DNA of 64,000 nt from Actinomycetota bacterium. GTDB taxonomy: Bacteria; Actinomycetota; Geothermincolia; Geothermincolales; RBG-13-55-18. Both the position numbers and the translations under genes were made by a program. Positions 42,494 to 50,768 of this stretch are shown here, in pieces. The DNA lies in NCBI GenBank assembly GCA_014360645.1, contig JACIXD010000001.1:62001-126000 (forward strand), read 5' to 3'. The notes below the pieces were generated by a model. That model searched no databases. It was not told where the DNA came from and worked only from the letters and a program-made list of their open reading frames with translations. Each line of letters begins with the position of its first letter. Within the stretch, counting starts at the first letter, position 1.

Positions 42494-43324
42494 ATGTCCA
42501 CGGTGTTCAGAGATATAGAAAGGTACAGGCGCGGCGGGGAGAGCGAGCGCATGTCCGACCGCGTGGTGGTGGAGCTCCCCCTGGAGATAAGGGTCAACGG
42601 CATGCCGCTGGTGGCGCTGATGCGCATGCCCGGCATGGACAAGGAGCTGGCGGTGGGGTTCTGCCTCACCGAGAAGGTCATCCGCAGCGTGTCTCAGATC
42701 AGGCTGCTCAGGCACTGCGGGAGCATGGAACGGGAACTCGGCGAGGGGCGCGAGGTCGAGGACACCGCCCTGGACCGCGGCAACGTGGTGGAGCTGGAGG
42801 TGGAGGAGCCGGGAGAGAGGGAGCGGTTCTCCGCCACCTATCTGGTGCGCACCGGATGCGGCGGGGCGGACATCTCGGCCATAGAGGACTACCACGAGGG
42901 CGAGGTGACCTCCGGGCTGCAGGTCGAGGAGTCCGTTATCTACGGCCTGGGCGAGGAGCTCACGCGGCGGCAGGAGGTCTTCCGCGGCACGGGGGGGACC
43001 CACGGGGCCGGGATCTTCACCGCCGTCGGAGAGGCGGTGGTGGTGGCGGAGGACGTGGGAAGGCACAACGCCCTGGATAAGGCGGTCGGCTGGTGCGCCC
43101 TGCGCGGCGCGGCCCTCGAGGACAAGGTCCTGGTGCTCTCCGGGCGCGTCAGCTACGAGATGGCCCTCAAGGCGGTGAGGGCGGGGATACCGGTGCTTGT
43201 CTCCATGGCTGCCCCTACCTCCCTGGGCTTGAGGGTGGCGGAGGCGGCGGGCCTCACCGTGGCGGGCTTCTCCGACGGCAGGAGGTTCAATGCCTACACT
43301 CATCCCTGGAGGATCGCGCGGTGA
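42494..43324 (+). CDS. fdhD: formate dehydrogenase sulfurtransferase FdhD
   Basis: The 276-residue protein passes sulfur to the molybdenum cofactor of formate dehydrogenase. Its signatures are DRVVVELPLEIRVNGMPLVALM, the MDKELAVGFCLTEKVI segment, GTGGTHGAGIFT, VVVAEDVGRHNALDKAVGW and LSGRVSYEMALKA. Where E. coli FdhD has CxxC this protein has a single Cys in TGCGGADIS, so sulfur transfer would use one Cys. The ATG at 42494 follows GGAAGGAG. Its stop overlaps the mobA GTG. No formate dehydrogenase gene is in the window. Confidence 0.9.
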   Translation: MSTVFRDIERYRRGGESERMSDRVVVELPLEIRVNGMPLVALMRMPGMDKELAVGFCLTEKVIRSVSQIRLLRHCGSMERELGEGREVEDTALDRGNVVELEVEEPGERERFSATYLVRTGCGGADISAIEDYHEGEVTSGLQVEESVIYGLGEELTRRQEVFRGTGGTHGAGIFTAVGEAVVVAEDVGRHNALDKAVGWCALRGAALEDKVLVLSGRVSYEMALKAVRAGIPVLVSMAAPTSLGLRVAEAAGLTVAGFSDGRRFNAYTHPWRIAR

Positions 43325-43977
43325 CGTGCGGGGGTGAGGGCGGGGCGCGGCGGGAGGAGTTCGCGGCCGCGGTGCTGGCTGGGGGGCGGGGGAAGCGCCT
43401 GGGCATGGACAAGGCGCGGCTGCAGTTCGAGGGCCGACCGGTCCTGGATCACATCCTCTCCGTGCTGCTGGAGATCTTTCCGGAGGTACTGCTGGTGGTC
43501 CAGGGAGGTGACTCTCCCCTGGCGGCGTCGGGAGGCGAAAGGGTGAAGGTGGTCGCCGACCTCATCCCCGGCAAGGGCCCGCTGGTGGGCATCTACACCG
43601 CACTCCGGCACGCTCCCGCGCCCTACGTCTTCGTCATGGCCTGCGACATGCCCTACCCCAGCCCGCCGCTCATCAGGCGCCTGCTCGCGGCCGCCCCCGG
43701 GAGGGAGGCGGTGGTGCCGCGGCGCGGCGAGTATATCGAGCCGCTCTTTGCGGTGTACGCCCGCTCCATACTGGACAGGGTGCGCTCGCGCGTGGAAGAG
43801 GGGCGCCTGAAGATACACGAACTGGTGCGCGAGCTGGACGTGCGCTACCTGGACGAGGAAGAGATCGCCGCCAGCGACCCCCATTTCCGCTCCTTCTTCA
43901 ACATCAACACCGTCGAGGACCTCCTGCGCATGGAGGCGGACCACTTCGGCATGCCCCCCGGTCCGGCCGGGGCTTGA
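43321..43977 (+). CDS. mobA: molybdenum cofactor guanylyltransferase
   Basis: The 218-residue protein has AAVLAGGRGKRLGMDKARLQ (nucleotide loop with the GG-Gly-RG pattern and the catalytic Lys), GPLVGIYTAL, VMACDMPYPS (metal Asp) and SFFNINTVEDL. It attaches GMP to molybdopterin. The GTG at 43321 overlaps the fdhD stop (GTGA), so the two are coupled and serve the same molybdo/tungsto-enzymes. There is no fused mobB. Confidence 0.92.
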   Translation: MTCGGEGGARREEFAAAVLAGGRGKRLGMDKARLQFEGRPVLDHILSVLLEIFPEVLLVVQGGDSPLAASGGERVKVVADLIPGKGPLVGIYTALRHAPAPYVFVMACDMPYPSPPLIRRLLAAAPGREAVVPRRGEYIEPLFAVYARSILDRVRSRVEEGRLKIHELVRELDVRYLDEEEIAASDPHFRSFFNINTVEDLLRMEADHFGMPPGPAGA

Positions 43978-44439
43978 CCTCCCGCTTCTCCGGTAGAGCC
44001 GTCGATAAAGAGATGACCTCGGCATGCCCGCGGTCCGGCCGGGGCGTGAACCGCCCCATGCCGTGCCCTTCAGGGGCGGACTGAGGCCGGTATCCGGTGC
44101 CCCGGCGGTGAGCGTATAATCTCCTCGGGAGGTTCTTCCGCGCAGAGGAGGGGTTGTCTTTGACCTTCGGGCATGTCGGAAAGACCGGGAAGGATGCCCC
44201 GCCAGACCGTCACCGGGAATCGGTACGGCCCTTTCATCCCATGGACATCGGCCGCCCCCGCCTGTTGCAGAGTAAGCTCATATGAAGGGCGTGGTCGGAG
44301 CGGCCATGGTCTCTCTTCAGCTACGCCGGGACACCGGCGATATCCGCGTGCTCGCGGGGCAGGTCCCTTCCCGGCGCTCTCGCAGCGGGGAGGACCGCGG
44401 GGGGGCGGCAGGCCGTTGGGACCTGGGAGGTGAGATGTC
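43978..44439. repeat. 462-bp non-coding stretch with a duplication of the mobA end
   Basis: About 35 bases around the mobA stop (43946-43980) recur at 44019-44053 with a few changes, period 73, so the last 11 codons of mobA are doubled as a non-coding copy. I looked for a cobalamin-riboswitch-like core upstream of the corrinoid genes and saw none. GGGAGGTGAGATGTC at the right end provides the ribosome site for the next gene. Confidence 0.55.
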
Positions 44440-45537
44440 ATGACGGGTAGAGAACGCATGCTCACGGCCTTCGAGCGCCGTGAGCCGGACCGGGTGCCGG
44501 TGTGGGAGATGGCCTTCAACGAGGAGTCCATCATCAAGCTGGGAAGGCTTTACACCGATGACCTGCCGCCGGTGAAGTTCGCCCAGCAGATGAGCATGGA
44601 GGAGAAGGTGAAGCTCCTCAACACCCTCTTCACCGTGGCGCGGGAGCTGGAGCTGGACGGCATCACCTCCATCGGGCTGCTGGGCACGGAGCCCGTGGAC
44701 GAGGAACACGTGAGGGACGGGTGGGGCAGGATCCTGAGGGTGAGCGAGGAGGGGGAGGCCACCGCGGTGGGCGGTCCCGTCTCCGATCCCTCCGACCTCA
44801 AGGGGTTAAAAGCCTACCATCCCCAGCCCACGGACTTCCTCATGCTCATGGCCGCGGTGGGCAACCTCGGCGATGGCGTTGCCCAGGTGCTGGTGCAGCC
44901 CGGCCCCTTCCGCGAGAGCTGGAGCCTGCTGGGGAGCATGGAGAAGCTCCTCTACCACTACATGAAGAACCCGGGGTTCGTGAAGGACCTCGCGCAGGTG
45001 GTCACGGACTACATCCTGGAGGTCGTGGACATGGCGGCGGACAACGGCGCGGACATCATCGCCCTCGACGGCGACCTCGCCTTCAACCAGACCACCCTCA
45101 TGTCTCCGGCGCAGTACGAGGAGTTCGTCTTTCCCTACCACTGCCAGATCACCGCCCAAGCCCACCGCCGGGGCCTGCTCATCTTCAAGCACTCCGACGG
45201 CAACATGTGGCCGATCATGGACGGCATCGTGAACGCCGGATTCGACGGCTTCCACCCCGTGCAGCCGCAGTGCATGGACATCGGCGAGGTGAAGCGGAAG
45301 TACGGCGACCGCCTGTGCATCCTCGGCAACATCGACTGCACTTACCTCCTGCCCTTCGGCAGCGAGGAGGAGGTGGAGGAGAGCGTGAGGGAGACGATAA
45401 GGGTGGCCGCTCCGGGCGGGGGTTATATCATCAGCTCTTCCAACTCCATCCATCCCGGCTGCAAGCCGGAGAACTACGTGGCCATGGTCAGGGCGGCCCG
45501 GCGCTACGGCGCCTATCCCATAGACATCCCGGAATGA
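44440..45537 (+). CDS. uroporphyrinogen decarboxylase-like corrinoid methyltransferase (MtaA/MtbA superfamily)
   Basis: The 365-residue TIM-barrel protein has the family opening GRERMLTAFERREPDRVPV, a middle GDGVAQVLVQPGPFRES, DIIALDGDLAFNQTTLMSP, IFKHSDGNMWPIMDGIVNAGFDGFHPVQPQ (substrate/zinc face, read in two parts; His and Cys nearby), and the ending SSSNSIHPGCKPENYVAMV with a Cys that may bind zinc. Such proteins move methyl groups between a corrinoid protein and a thiol or tetrahydrofolate. The corrinoid protein gene follows after 10 bases. The methyl donor is unknown; methoxy-aromatic or methylamine use is possible. Confidence 0.85.
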   Translation: MTGRERMLTAFERREPDRVPVWEMAFNEESIIKLGRLYTDDLPPVKFAQQMSMEEKVKLLNTLFTVARELELDGITSIGLLGTEPVDEEHVRDGWGRILRVSEEGEATAVGGPVSDPSDLKGLKAYHPQPTDFLMLMAAVGNLGDGVAQVLVQPGPFRESWSLLGSMEKLLYHYMKNPGFVKDLAQVVTDYILEVVDMAADNGADIIALDGDLAFNQTTLMSPAQYEEFVFPYHCQITAQAHRRGLLIFKHSDGNMWPIMDGIVNAGFDGFHPVQPQCMDIGEVKRKYGDRLCILGNIDCTYLLPFGSEEEVEESVRETIRVAAPGGGYIISSSNSIHPGCKPENYVAMVRAARRYGAYPIDIPE

Positions 45538-45547
45538 GGAGGCGGAG

Positions 45548-46174
45548 ATGCAGGAGATACTGGACGGCATCAGAAACGCGGTCCTGTAGGGCGAGGAGGA
45601 GGCGGCTCGCAGGCTGGTGGAGGAGGCGCTGGAGAGGGGCGTGCTCCCCAGGAAGATCATGGAAGAAGCCATGATGCCCGCCATGGAGGACATAGGGGAG
45701 CGCTTCTCCCGCGGGGAGGCCTTTATCCCGGAGCTCATCGTCGCCGCCGAGGCCATGCAGAGGGGCATGGAGGCTCTGAAGCCCCGTCTCGGGGGGGAGG
45801 AGCGCGGACGCGGGCTGGTGGTGCTGGGCACGGTTCACGGGGACATACATTCCATCGGCAAGAACCTGGTGCGCATGTGCCTGGAGGGGGCCGGCTTCGA
45901 GGTCGTGGATATCGGCGAGGACGTCAAGACCGAGCGGTTCGTGGAGGCCTACCGCGAGCACCGGCCGGACATCCTGGGGCTGTCGGCGTTGCTCAGCTCG
46001 ACCATGCAGCGCATCCCCGAGGTCATCGAGGCGGTGCGGGCCGAGGACTCCGGCGCGGTGATCATGGTGGGGGGAGCGCCGGTGACCCTGGAGTTCGCCG
46101 ACCAGGCCGGCGCCGACGGCTACGCGCCCAACGCCTTCGAGGCCGCCCGCAGAGCGCAGGAACTGCTGGCCTAG
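45548..46174 (+). CDS. methyltransferase corrinoid protein with in-frame TAG at codon 14
   Basis: From the ATG at 45548 (GGCGGAG before it) the reading is MQEILDGIRNAVL, TAG (45587-45589), GEEEAARRLVEEALERGV and onward without interruption. The helical cap domain contains MPAMEDIGERFSRGEAFIPEL. The B12-binding domain has GTVHGDIHSIGKNLV with the lower-ligand DxHxxG, then GADGYAPNAFEA. Family members have a Glu or Asp near the TAG, one base away (GAG to TAG). The shorter reading from GTG 45617, with AGGAGG some 14 bases ahead, loses the first helix. Whether the gene is dead, re-initiated or read through is open; many genes here end in TAG, which argues against general recoding. Confidence 0.75.
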
Positions 46175-46366
46175 GTGACGCCGGCGTTCCTCGCCGCATC
46201 ACCCCTGTATGCGTGGCTCTATAATGTCGCGGGACGCTTTCCCTTCGCTGCCGTGCTCTATCATGCATTGGGTGATCTTGCGAGGGGAGCGATCGCCGAT
46301 GCGTCGGTGTTCGCCGAGGTAGGCGTGGAGATGGTGATGGCGCTGGTCGTAGCCCTTGCCGCATAA
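46175..46366 (+). pseudogene. CPBP/CAAX-protease-like C-terminal remnant
   Basis: A 63-codon frame beginning right after the corrinoid stop reads SPLYAWLYNVAGRFPFAAVL, YHALGDLAR and VGVEMVMALVVALAA. The LYN-x-x-G-x-x-x-x-A-x-L-x-H pattern is the last motif of CPBP intramembrane proteases, followed by the final membrane segment. The first motifs (EExxxR, FxxxH) are absent. It is a truncated copy, possibly expressed by coupling but unlikely to be active. Confidence 0.6.
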
Positions 46367-46413
46367 AGGTGGATGAGCAGGCGATCTGCGTGAGCGTCGG
46401 CGAAGAGGACCGG

Positions 46414-47019
46414 TCACCAGAAGAGGTTGGCCACGCCGAAGGCGATGAAGATGACGCCGGAGACGCGCCGCATCCATGCCTGGGGGACCAGCCTGCTCAG
46501 CCCCGCCCCCAGCAGCGCCCCGATGAGCGAGGTTGCCCACAAGGCAAGCGTGCCCCCCGCGAAGACCAGGGCCGGGTAGGAGTACTTGGCGGTGAGGGCG
46601 AGGAGAGAGAGCTGCGTCTTGTCCCCCAGCTCCATAAGGCACACCATCAGGAAGGCGGTGAGCAGGGGGCCGCGGCCGCGCTTCGCACCTATCTCCGCTT
46701 CCCCGCGGTCCTCCTCGCATTCTCCGCCCTCCTCGTCTTCACGTCGCTTCTCTCTCTCCGGCAGCAGCATGAACAGGCCGAAGAGGATGAAGACCGCCGA
46801 GACGGAGTACTTGATGACGTTTTCAGGCACCAGCTCGTAGAGCACCACCCCCACCGATACCGCCAGCGCGTTGAGTAGCGCGAAGGCCGCCGCGGCTCCC
46901 AGGAACACCTGCCTGAAACCGCACTTGGCGCTGAGGGTGAGGATTACCAGCTGCGTCTTATCACCCAGCTCGGCGACGAAGATGAGGCCGAAGGAGGCCA
47001 GAAGCGCTCTCCACCACAT
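46414..47019 (-). CDS. GDT1/UPF0016 family manganese or calcium exporter
   Basis: The 201-residue membrane protein has two similar halves, each with the family motif: FVAELGDKTQLVILTLSAK in segment one and CLMELGDKTQLSLLALTAK in segment four. About six membrane segments flank a central charged loop (residues 85-118, rich in Glu, Lys and Arg). GDT1/MneA proteins export Mn2+ (or Ca2+ in exchange for H+). Its ATG lies 15 bases before the inverted-repeat element at 47035, which may therefore hold or disturb its promoter. Confidence 0.9.
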   Translation of the reverse strand: MWWRALLASFGLIFVAELGDKTQLVILTLSAKCGFRQVFLGAAAAFALLNALAVSVGVVLYELVPENVIKYSVSAVFILFGLFMLLPEREKRREDEEGGECEEDRGEAEIGAKRGRGPLLTAFLMVCLMELGDKTQLSLLALTAKYSYPALVFAGGTLALWATSLIGALLGAGLSRLVPQAWMRRVSGVIFIAFGVANLFW

Positions 47020-47034
47020 GGAACCAGATTAACA

Positions 47035-47293
47035 CATGGGGTCAGCCCCGGACATGGGACAAAAAGCAGCGCTTTCCCTTGCGCTATCTTTCCGCCGTCA
47101 GCGAGATGCTTCCTCGGTGGGCAGCGGCCGATTACCCGTCGCCCGGAACCCCGGAAGATCACGGCACCAGTATCTCTCGGAATGTTTCACGAGTCTTTCC
47201 AGGGCGGGGGGAAAAGACGCTTGGGCCGGATGTCCGGTGGCGCTGGATGAAGATGTTCAACGACAATGTCCCATGTCCGGGGCTGACCCCATG
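47035..47293. mobile_element. 259-bp MITE-like element with 27-bp perfect inverted ends
   Basis: The ends 47035-47061 and 47267-47293 are exact reverse complements (27 of 27). A third copy of the end, 26 of 27, stands alone at 62948-62973. The middle has no intact gene. Ends that begin with a GGGGTCAG-like core recall the REP sequences used by RAYT-type transposases, but no transposase is present. The right end is read as the last codons of the hydrolase gene at 47257. No clear target duplication is seen. Confidence 0.65.
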
Positions 47294-48048
47294 AAAAAAG
47301 AGGCGATGCGGCGGGCGTATTCCGGTCCCGCCACCAGGGAGACGTCGTTATGTCCGGCTCCTCGCACCAGATAGAGCTCCTTGGGCTCGGGCGCGGCCTC
47401 ATAGAGCGACAGGCCCTCCTCCAGCGGGATGAGCTCGTCGCGGTCGCCGTGTATGACCAGCACCGGGCAGCGCACGCGCCTCAGTTTGGAGATGGAGTCA
47501 TAGGTCTCGCCCAGGGGGACGTTTCCGGGAAGAAAGGGAAAGAGCTTTTTGGCCACGCTCGTGAGGGAGGTGAAGGTGGACTCCAGCACCAGGGCCCGAA
47601 ATCCGCGCCCCTGGGCTATCTCGCAGGCCACCCCGCCGCCCAGGGATTTGCCGAAGACGATGGTCTCCTCCTCCCCGATGCCCCGCTCACCCAGCCAGCG
47701 CAGGGCGGCCCTGCCGTCCAGGTAAAGCCCCGCCTCGTGGGGCTCGCCGCCGCTCTTGCCGTAGCCGTGGTAGTCGATGAGCAGCATGCGGCATTGCAGG
47801 GGCGCGAGCTCTTCCCTCACCAGCGACCAGCTGTATACCTCCTGGGCGTTTCCGTGGAGGAAGAGGATGGTCGGGGCGCCCGCGGGCTCGGGCCACCACA
47901 GGCCGTGGATGCGCACCCCGTCCTCGCACTGCAGCCAGACCTCCTCGGCGCCGACGGCCCACCGGGGAGGAGGCAGGTCCGCGGGGAGGCGGTCGGGGTA
48001 GTAGAGGAACCTGCGCGCCAGCCCATCCAGACCCTTCAATGCCATCAC
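47257..48048 (-). CDS. alpha/beta hydrolase with C-terminus run into a repeat element
   Basis: The 263-residue hydrolase has the oxyanion segment TILFLHGNAQEVYSWSL, the nucleophile elbow GKSLGGGVA, the acid in HGDRDELIP and the catalytic His in GAGHNDVS. It resembles bem46/FrsA-type serine hydrolases. There is a basic N-terminus and no clear signal peptide. The last 11 codons (MGSAPDMGHCR) come from the inverted end of the 259-bp element, and the stop lies beyond it, so the native end was lost. Because the triad is complete, activity may be kept. Confidence 0.82.
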   Translation of the reverse strand: MMALKGLDGLARRFLYYPDRLPADLPPPRWAVGAEEVWLQCEDGVRIHGLWWPEPAGAPTILFLHGNAQEVYSWSLVREELAPLQCRMLLIDYHGYGKSGGEPHEAGLYLDGRAALRWLGERGIGEEETIVFGKSLGGGVACEIAQGRGFRALVLESTFTSLTSVAKKLFPFLPGNVPLGETYDSISKLRRVRCPVLVIHGDRDELIPLEEGLSLYEAAPEPKELYLVRGAGHNDVSLVAGPEYARRIASFFMGSAPDMGHCR

Positions 48049-48536
48049 CTCCGCATCATTCTAACCGAGGAGATGGGGATGAAGCGAGCGGCGGCCGGGG
48101 AGGGCGCGCTATCTCGGGGCGGGCAGCCGGCACGGCACCTGTCCTCGCCAAGAATATGACAGGGGGAGGCAAAGCCGGAGAAAAGAGTGATATGATCATG
48201 ACATCTGCTCAGGAACACGCTGAATGTAGGTGCTTTAAGCCCATGACGCAACCTCATGTTGTGCCGGCGCCATCCCTTCCTGAGCTAACGGACCAATCGT
48301 AAAGGCGATTTCTTGCGGGTGCCGGCCGCCCGCAACAGGGCGACAGAGCGCCCGTGGGTGCTAGAATAGCGCGGGAGGCCCGAAAGGGGCGGATCCCCGA
48401 ACGGCACCCCCCTGGCTGGCATGGCCGATGCGGGCGAGGAGCGGCGCCCCTGCGCACGCGGGGCCGTTTTGTGCCGATGCAGAGGAGACACGGGCAGCGG
48501 CACGGCGACGCGGGGGCAGGAGGAAAGGAAGAAGGC
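48049..48536. other. non-coding interval holding the second 105-bp element
   Basis: This 488-bp interval separates the hydrolase from the ferredoxin-type gene. Apart from the dispersed element at 48193-48300 it holds a GC-rich stretch near 48420-48520 without coding signal. A candidate ribosome site, GCAGGAGGAAAGG, ends the interval. No promoter is clear. Confidence 0.45.
48193..48300 (+). repeat. 105-bp dispersed element, copy 2
   Basis: This is the second copy of 636-741, with about ten differences and no indel. Its outer stem is longer: GCTCAGGAA (48207-48215) pairs fully with TTCCTGAGC (48278-48286). The micro-ORF is open here too, from ATG 48194 (MIMTSAQEHAECRCFKPM and about 19 more codons). 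Most base changes between copies alter the peptide, which favours a repeat or RNA over a protein. Confidence 0.7.
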
Positions 48537-49388
48537 ATGAAGGGACACGGGAGCAGGCTCGGAGCATTGCGGGCATCGCTGTGGTGTCTGGCCGGGTTAG
48601 AGGCGGTTCAGCGGTCATTGCCCTGCCACTGGGGCGACGCCTTCATCGAGGAGCACAGCCCGCTGCGTCTGTTCATGCTCAAGCACTACGCGCGCATCGA
48701 GGTGCGGCTGCTGTCCGTCCTCTTCTGGATCCTCAACCTCCAGTACCGTTTCCCGGTCTTCGGCAGGACCTGGGTGAAAAGACTCTCCTACTACGCCGCC
48801 GGGAAGTTCGTGGGCGAGCACATGGTCGCCGGGCAGGTCATGACCCTGGAGGAGATGCTGGAGTTCATCGACGGCCTGCCGGACGAGAACCTGATAGCGG
48901 TGGGGCCCTGCCGCTGCCGCCTGGCCACACGCGCCTGCGACCACCCCATGGAGACGGACATATACATCCTGACCGGCGCCCCCATATGGCTGGAAGTATT
49001 TCCCAAAGACTACCGCCCCATCGACAAGGAGGAGACGAAGCGGATCGTGAGGGAGAGCTACGGGATCGGGCTGGTCCCCATGGTGGACCGGCACATGTAC
49101 TACCGCGGCAACGCCAACTACTTCGTCATCTGCAACTGCTGCGGCTGCGCCTGCGTGCCCATCCGCGGGTACCGCTACTACAAGGAGGTGGGCTTTCGCT
49201 TCATCCCCTCCACCTACCGCTCCGTGGTGGACCTGGAGAGGTGCGAGGGGTGCGGGACCTGCGTCGAGGTCTGTGCCTTCGAGGAGCGGCGGCTCATCGA
49301 TGGCAGGGCGCAGGTGCTCTCCTGCCAGGGATGCGGGCAGTGCGTCAGGGCTTGCCCCAACCGGGCCAACCGCATGGTCGGGCGCTAG
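48537..49388 (+). CDS. 4Fe-4S ferredoxin-domain protein with NCCGCAC motif
   Basis: The 283-residue protein has a hydrophobic helix near residues 55-75 (EVRLLSVLFWILNLQYRF). The middle has GPCRCRLATRACDHPM and VICNCCGCACVPIRGYRYY. A 2x4Fe-4S ferredoxin domain ends the protein (CEGCGTCVEVCAF, CQGCGQCVRACPN). It shares the middle Cys-rich part and the ferredoxin end with the protein at 30369, but lacks that protein's winged-helix-like start. Its ATG at 48537 follows GGAGGAAAGG. It may be membrane-attached. The partner enzyme is unknown. Confidence 0.8.
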   Translation: MKGHGSRLGALRASLWCLAGLEAVQRSLPCHWGDAFIEEHSPLRLFMLKHYARIEVRLLSVLFWILNLQYRFPVFGRTWVKRLSYYAAGKFVGEHMVAGQVMTLEEMLEFIDGLPDENLIAVGPCRCRLATRACDHPMETDIYILTGAPIWLEVFPKDYRPIDKEETKRIVRESYGIGLVPMVDRHMYYRGNANYFVICNCCGCACVPIRGYRYYKEVGFRFIPSTYRSVVDLERCEGCGTCVEVCAFEERRLIDGRAQVLSCQGCGQCVRACPNRANRMVGR

Positions 49389-49616
49389 AAAGCCCCGTCC
49401 CATCACCGGTCCGGCCGCCCCTCCATTAGAATGCCAGGGGCCGGGTCTGCTGTTTTCGTGAAATAGATCTTTGCCCTTCGAGCACGGTGAATCGAGACGT
49501 TTTTCCGGTGACCATCGACGCAGGGCGGGGCCTTCGCTCTTCAGTTGACACGATACCGGCGTTCTTCGGGGACCATCGACGCAAACGAAGATCCGGGATA
49601 TCCCCCGCGACATCCC

Positions 49617-50768
49617 TCAGAAGCGGCGGATGGCGGCAACCCCCGTCTTGGTGGGCATGAGCTCTCCCGGCGTTACGATCACGCGGCCACCTCTTTTCAG
49701 GACCAGTTCCGAGAGGTCGTCCAGGAGGTCGTCCACCTCGGGATGTTCCAGGCTCGCTCTCCCGATCCTCCCCGTTTTTTCATCCAGCCGCCCGGGGATA
49801 TGGCGGTCGGCCTCCACCAGCAGGGTGGCTATGCCGCTTGCTACGGCGGATCTGGCCACGGAACCCAGGTCCTCGGCGGTAAGACCCGCGGTCCTCGCCT
49901 TCCGAAACTCCTCGATATAGCCTTCCATCTCGGCGTTGTAGCGTGGCTCATACACTTTCCATGCGAGTTCACGGAACTCCTCCGGGGAAAGGGCGTAAGG
50001 GTCGCGCTCGATCCCGGCTTCCAGCAGCAAGGGGTTCTTGCTGATCTTGCGGAACATCCCCTGGTGTTCGGGCAATGCCGCCAGTATCAAGGGCAACCCG
50101 GATGGAAGGGAGTGGTGTTCCATGACCGCCCCGTCGATGATGCGGAAGAAGCGCTCCGTTTCCTTGCCCACCTCGTCCTTTCTGGACCCGTGGCCGTGAT
50201 ACATGGCGGGACCTTCGACTCCCTTACCATACGAGGCGACCGTCAGGTGAGGTTCGGAGCGGCTCTCCCCGATGCCCTGCGCGCGGGTGCGTGGCACCTC
50301 GGGCGCCGGTTCGATCTCGTCAAGCGCATAACGGTTGCCCTCGTAGAGCTTGATCTCGTTGCGGTTGATGCACAGGACCTGGTAGCGGTCCGCGGACTGG
50401 TATATGCGCAGGAGGGGCTTCACGTGAAAGCTCCTGGCGACCACGGCAAGCTCCACCACCGGACTCTGGAGCCTCAATACCCGAAAAAAACCGGGAGCCG
50501 CGAAAATGGCCAGACCGTCGAGGGTGTTGTTCCAGAAGGCTCTGTCCCCGGCCAGGGCCTCGAAGGGCTCGAGGAGGGGTTTAGCTTCCCGAGCCGGGTA
50601 TTCCCGGCGCAGCGATCTCTCCAGATCCTTCACCAGGTTGCGGAAGAGGATGAGGTCCTTCTGGTTATCTGGGTGATGCCGGTGGGTGGGCATGTAGATC
50701 GACATGCAGGGGGGGTCGAACTCGCTCAGGAGACCGGCGATGTAGACGCTGGCGTTCAGGTCGGGCAT
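49617..50768 (-). CDS. baeRF3-type protein (bacterial archaeo-eukaryotic release factor-like)
   Basis: The 383-residue protein begins MPDLNASVYIAGLLSEFDPP and CMSIYMPTHRHHPDNQKDLI, the opening of bacterial eRF1-like family 3. The middle has QVLCINRNEIKLYEG (sensor-like strand), and the end has the ribosomal-L7Ae-like GRASLEHPEVDDLLDDLSELV and IVTPGELMPTKTGVAAIRRF. A catalytic GGQ-type loop is not seen. Such proteins are thought to bind stalled ribosomes under stress. I chose the ATG at 50768, preceded by GGAGAGG, over 50852. The 228 bases beyond the stop (49389-49616) hold only a 15-base doubled segment. Confidence 0.72.
   Translation of the reverse strand: MPDLNASVYIAGLLSEFDPPCMSIYMPTHRHHPDNQKDLILFRNLVKDLERSLRREYPAREAKPLLEPFEALAGDRAFWNNTLDGLAIFAAPGFFRVLRLQSPVVELAVVARSFHVKPLLRIYQSADRYQVLCINRNEIKLYEGNRYALDEIEPAPEVPRTRAQGIGESRSEPHLTVASYGKGVEGPAMYHGHGSRKDEVGKETERFFRIIDGAVMEHHSLPSGLPLILAALPEHQGMFRKISKNPLLLEAGIERDPYALSPEEFRELAWKVYEPRYNAEMEGYIEEFRKARTAGLTAEDLGSVARSAVASGIATLLVEADRHIPGRLDEKTGRIGRASLEHPEVDDLLDDLSELVLKRGGRVIVTPGELMPTKTGVAAIRRF

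Noticed and set aside
43978-44439. cobalamin riboswitch upstream of the corrinoid methyltransferase genes
   Set aside because: No B12 box or matching stems were found on the plus strand.
48039-48302. 87-codon protein ending in the micro-ORF of the dispersed element
   Set aside because: The part before the element has no similarity between copies. Only the element itself is conserved.
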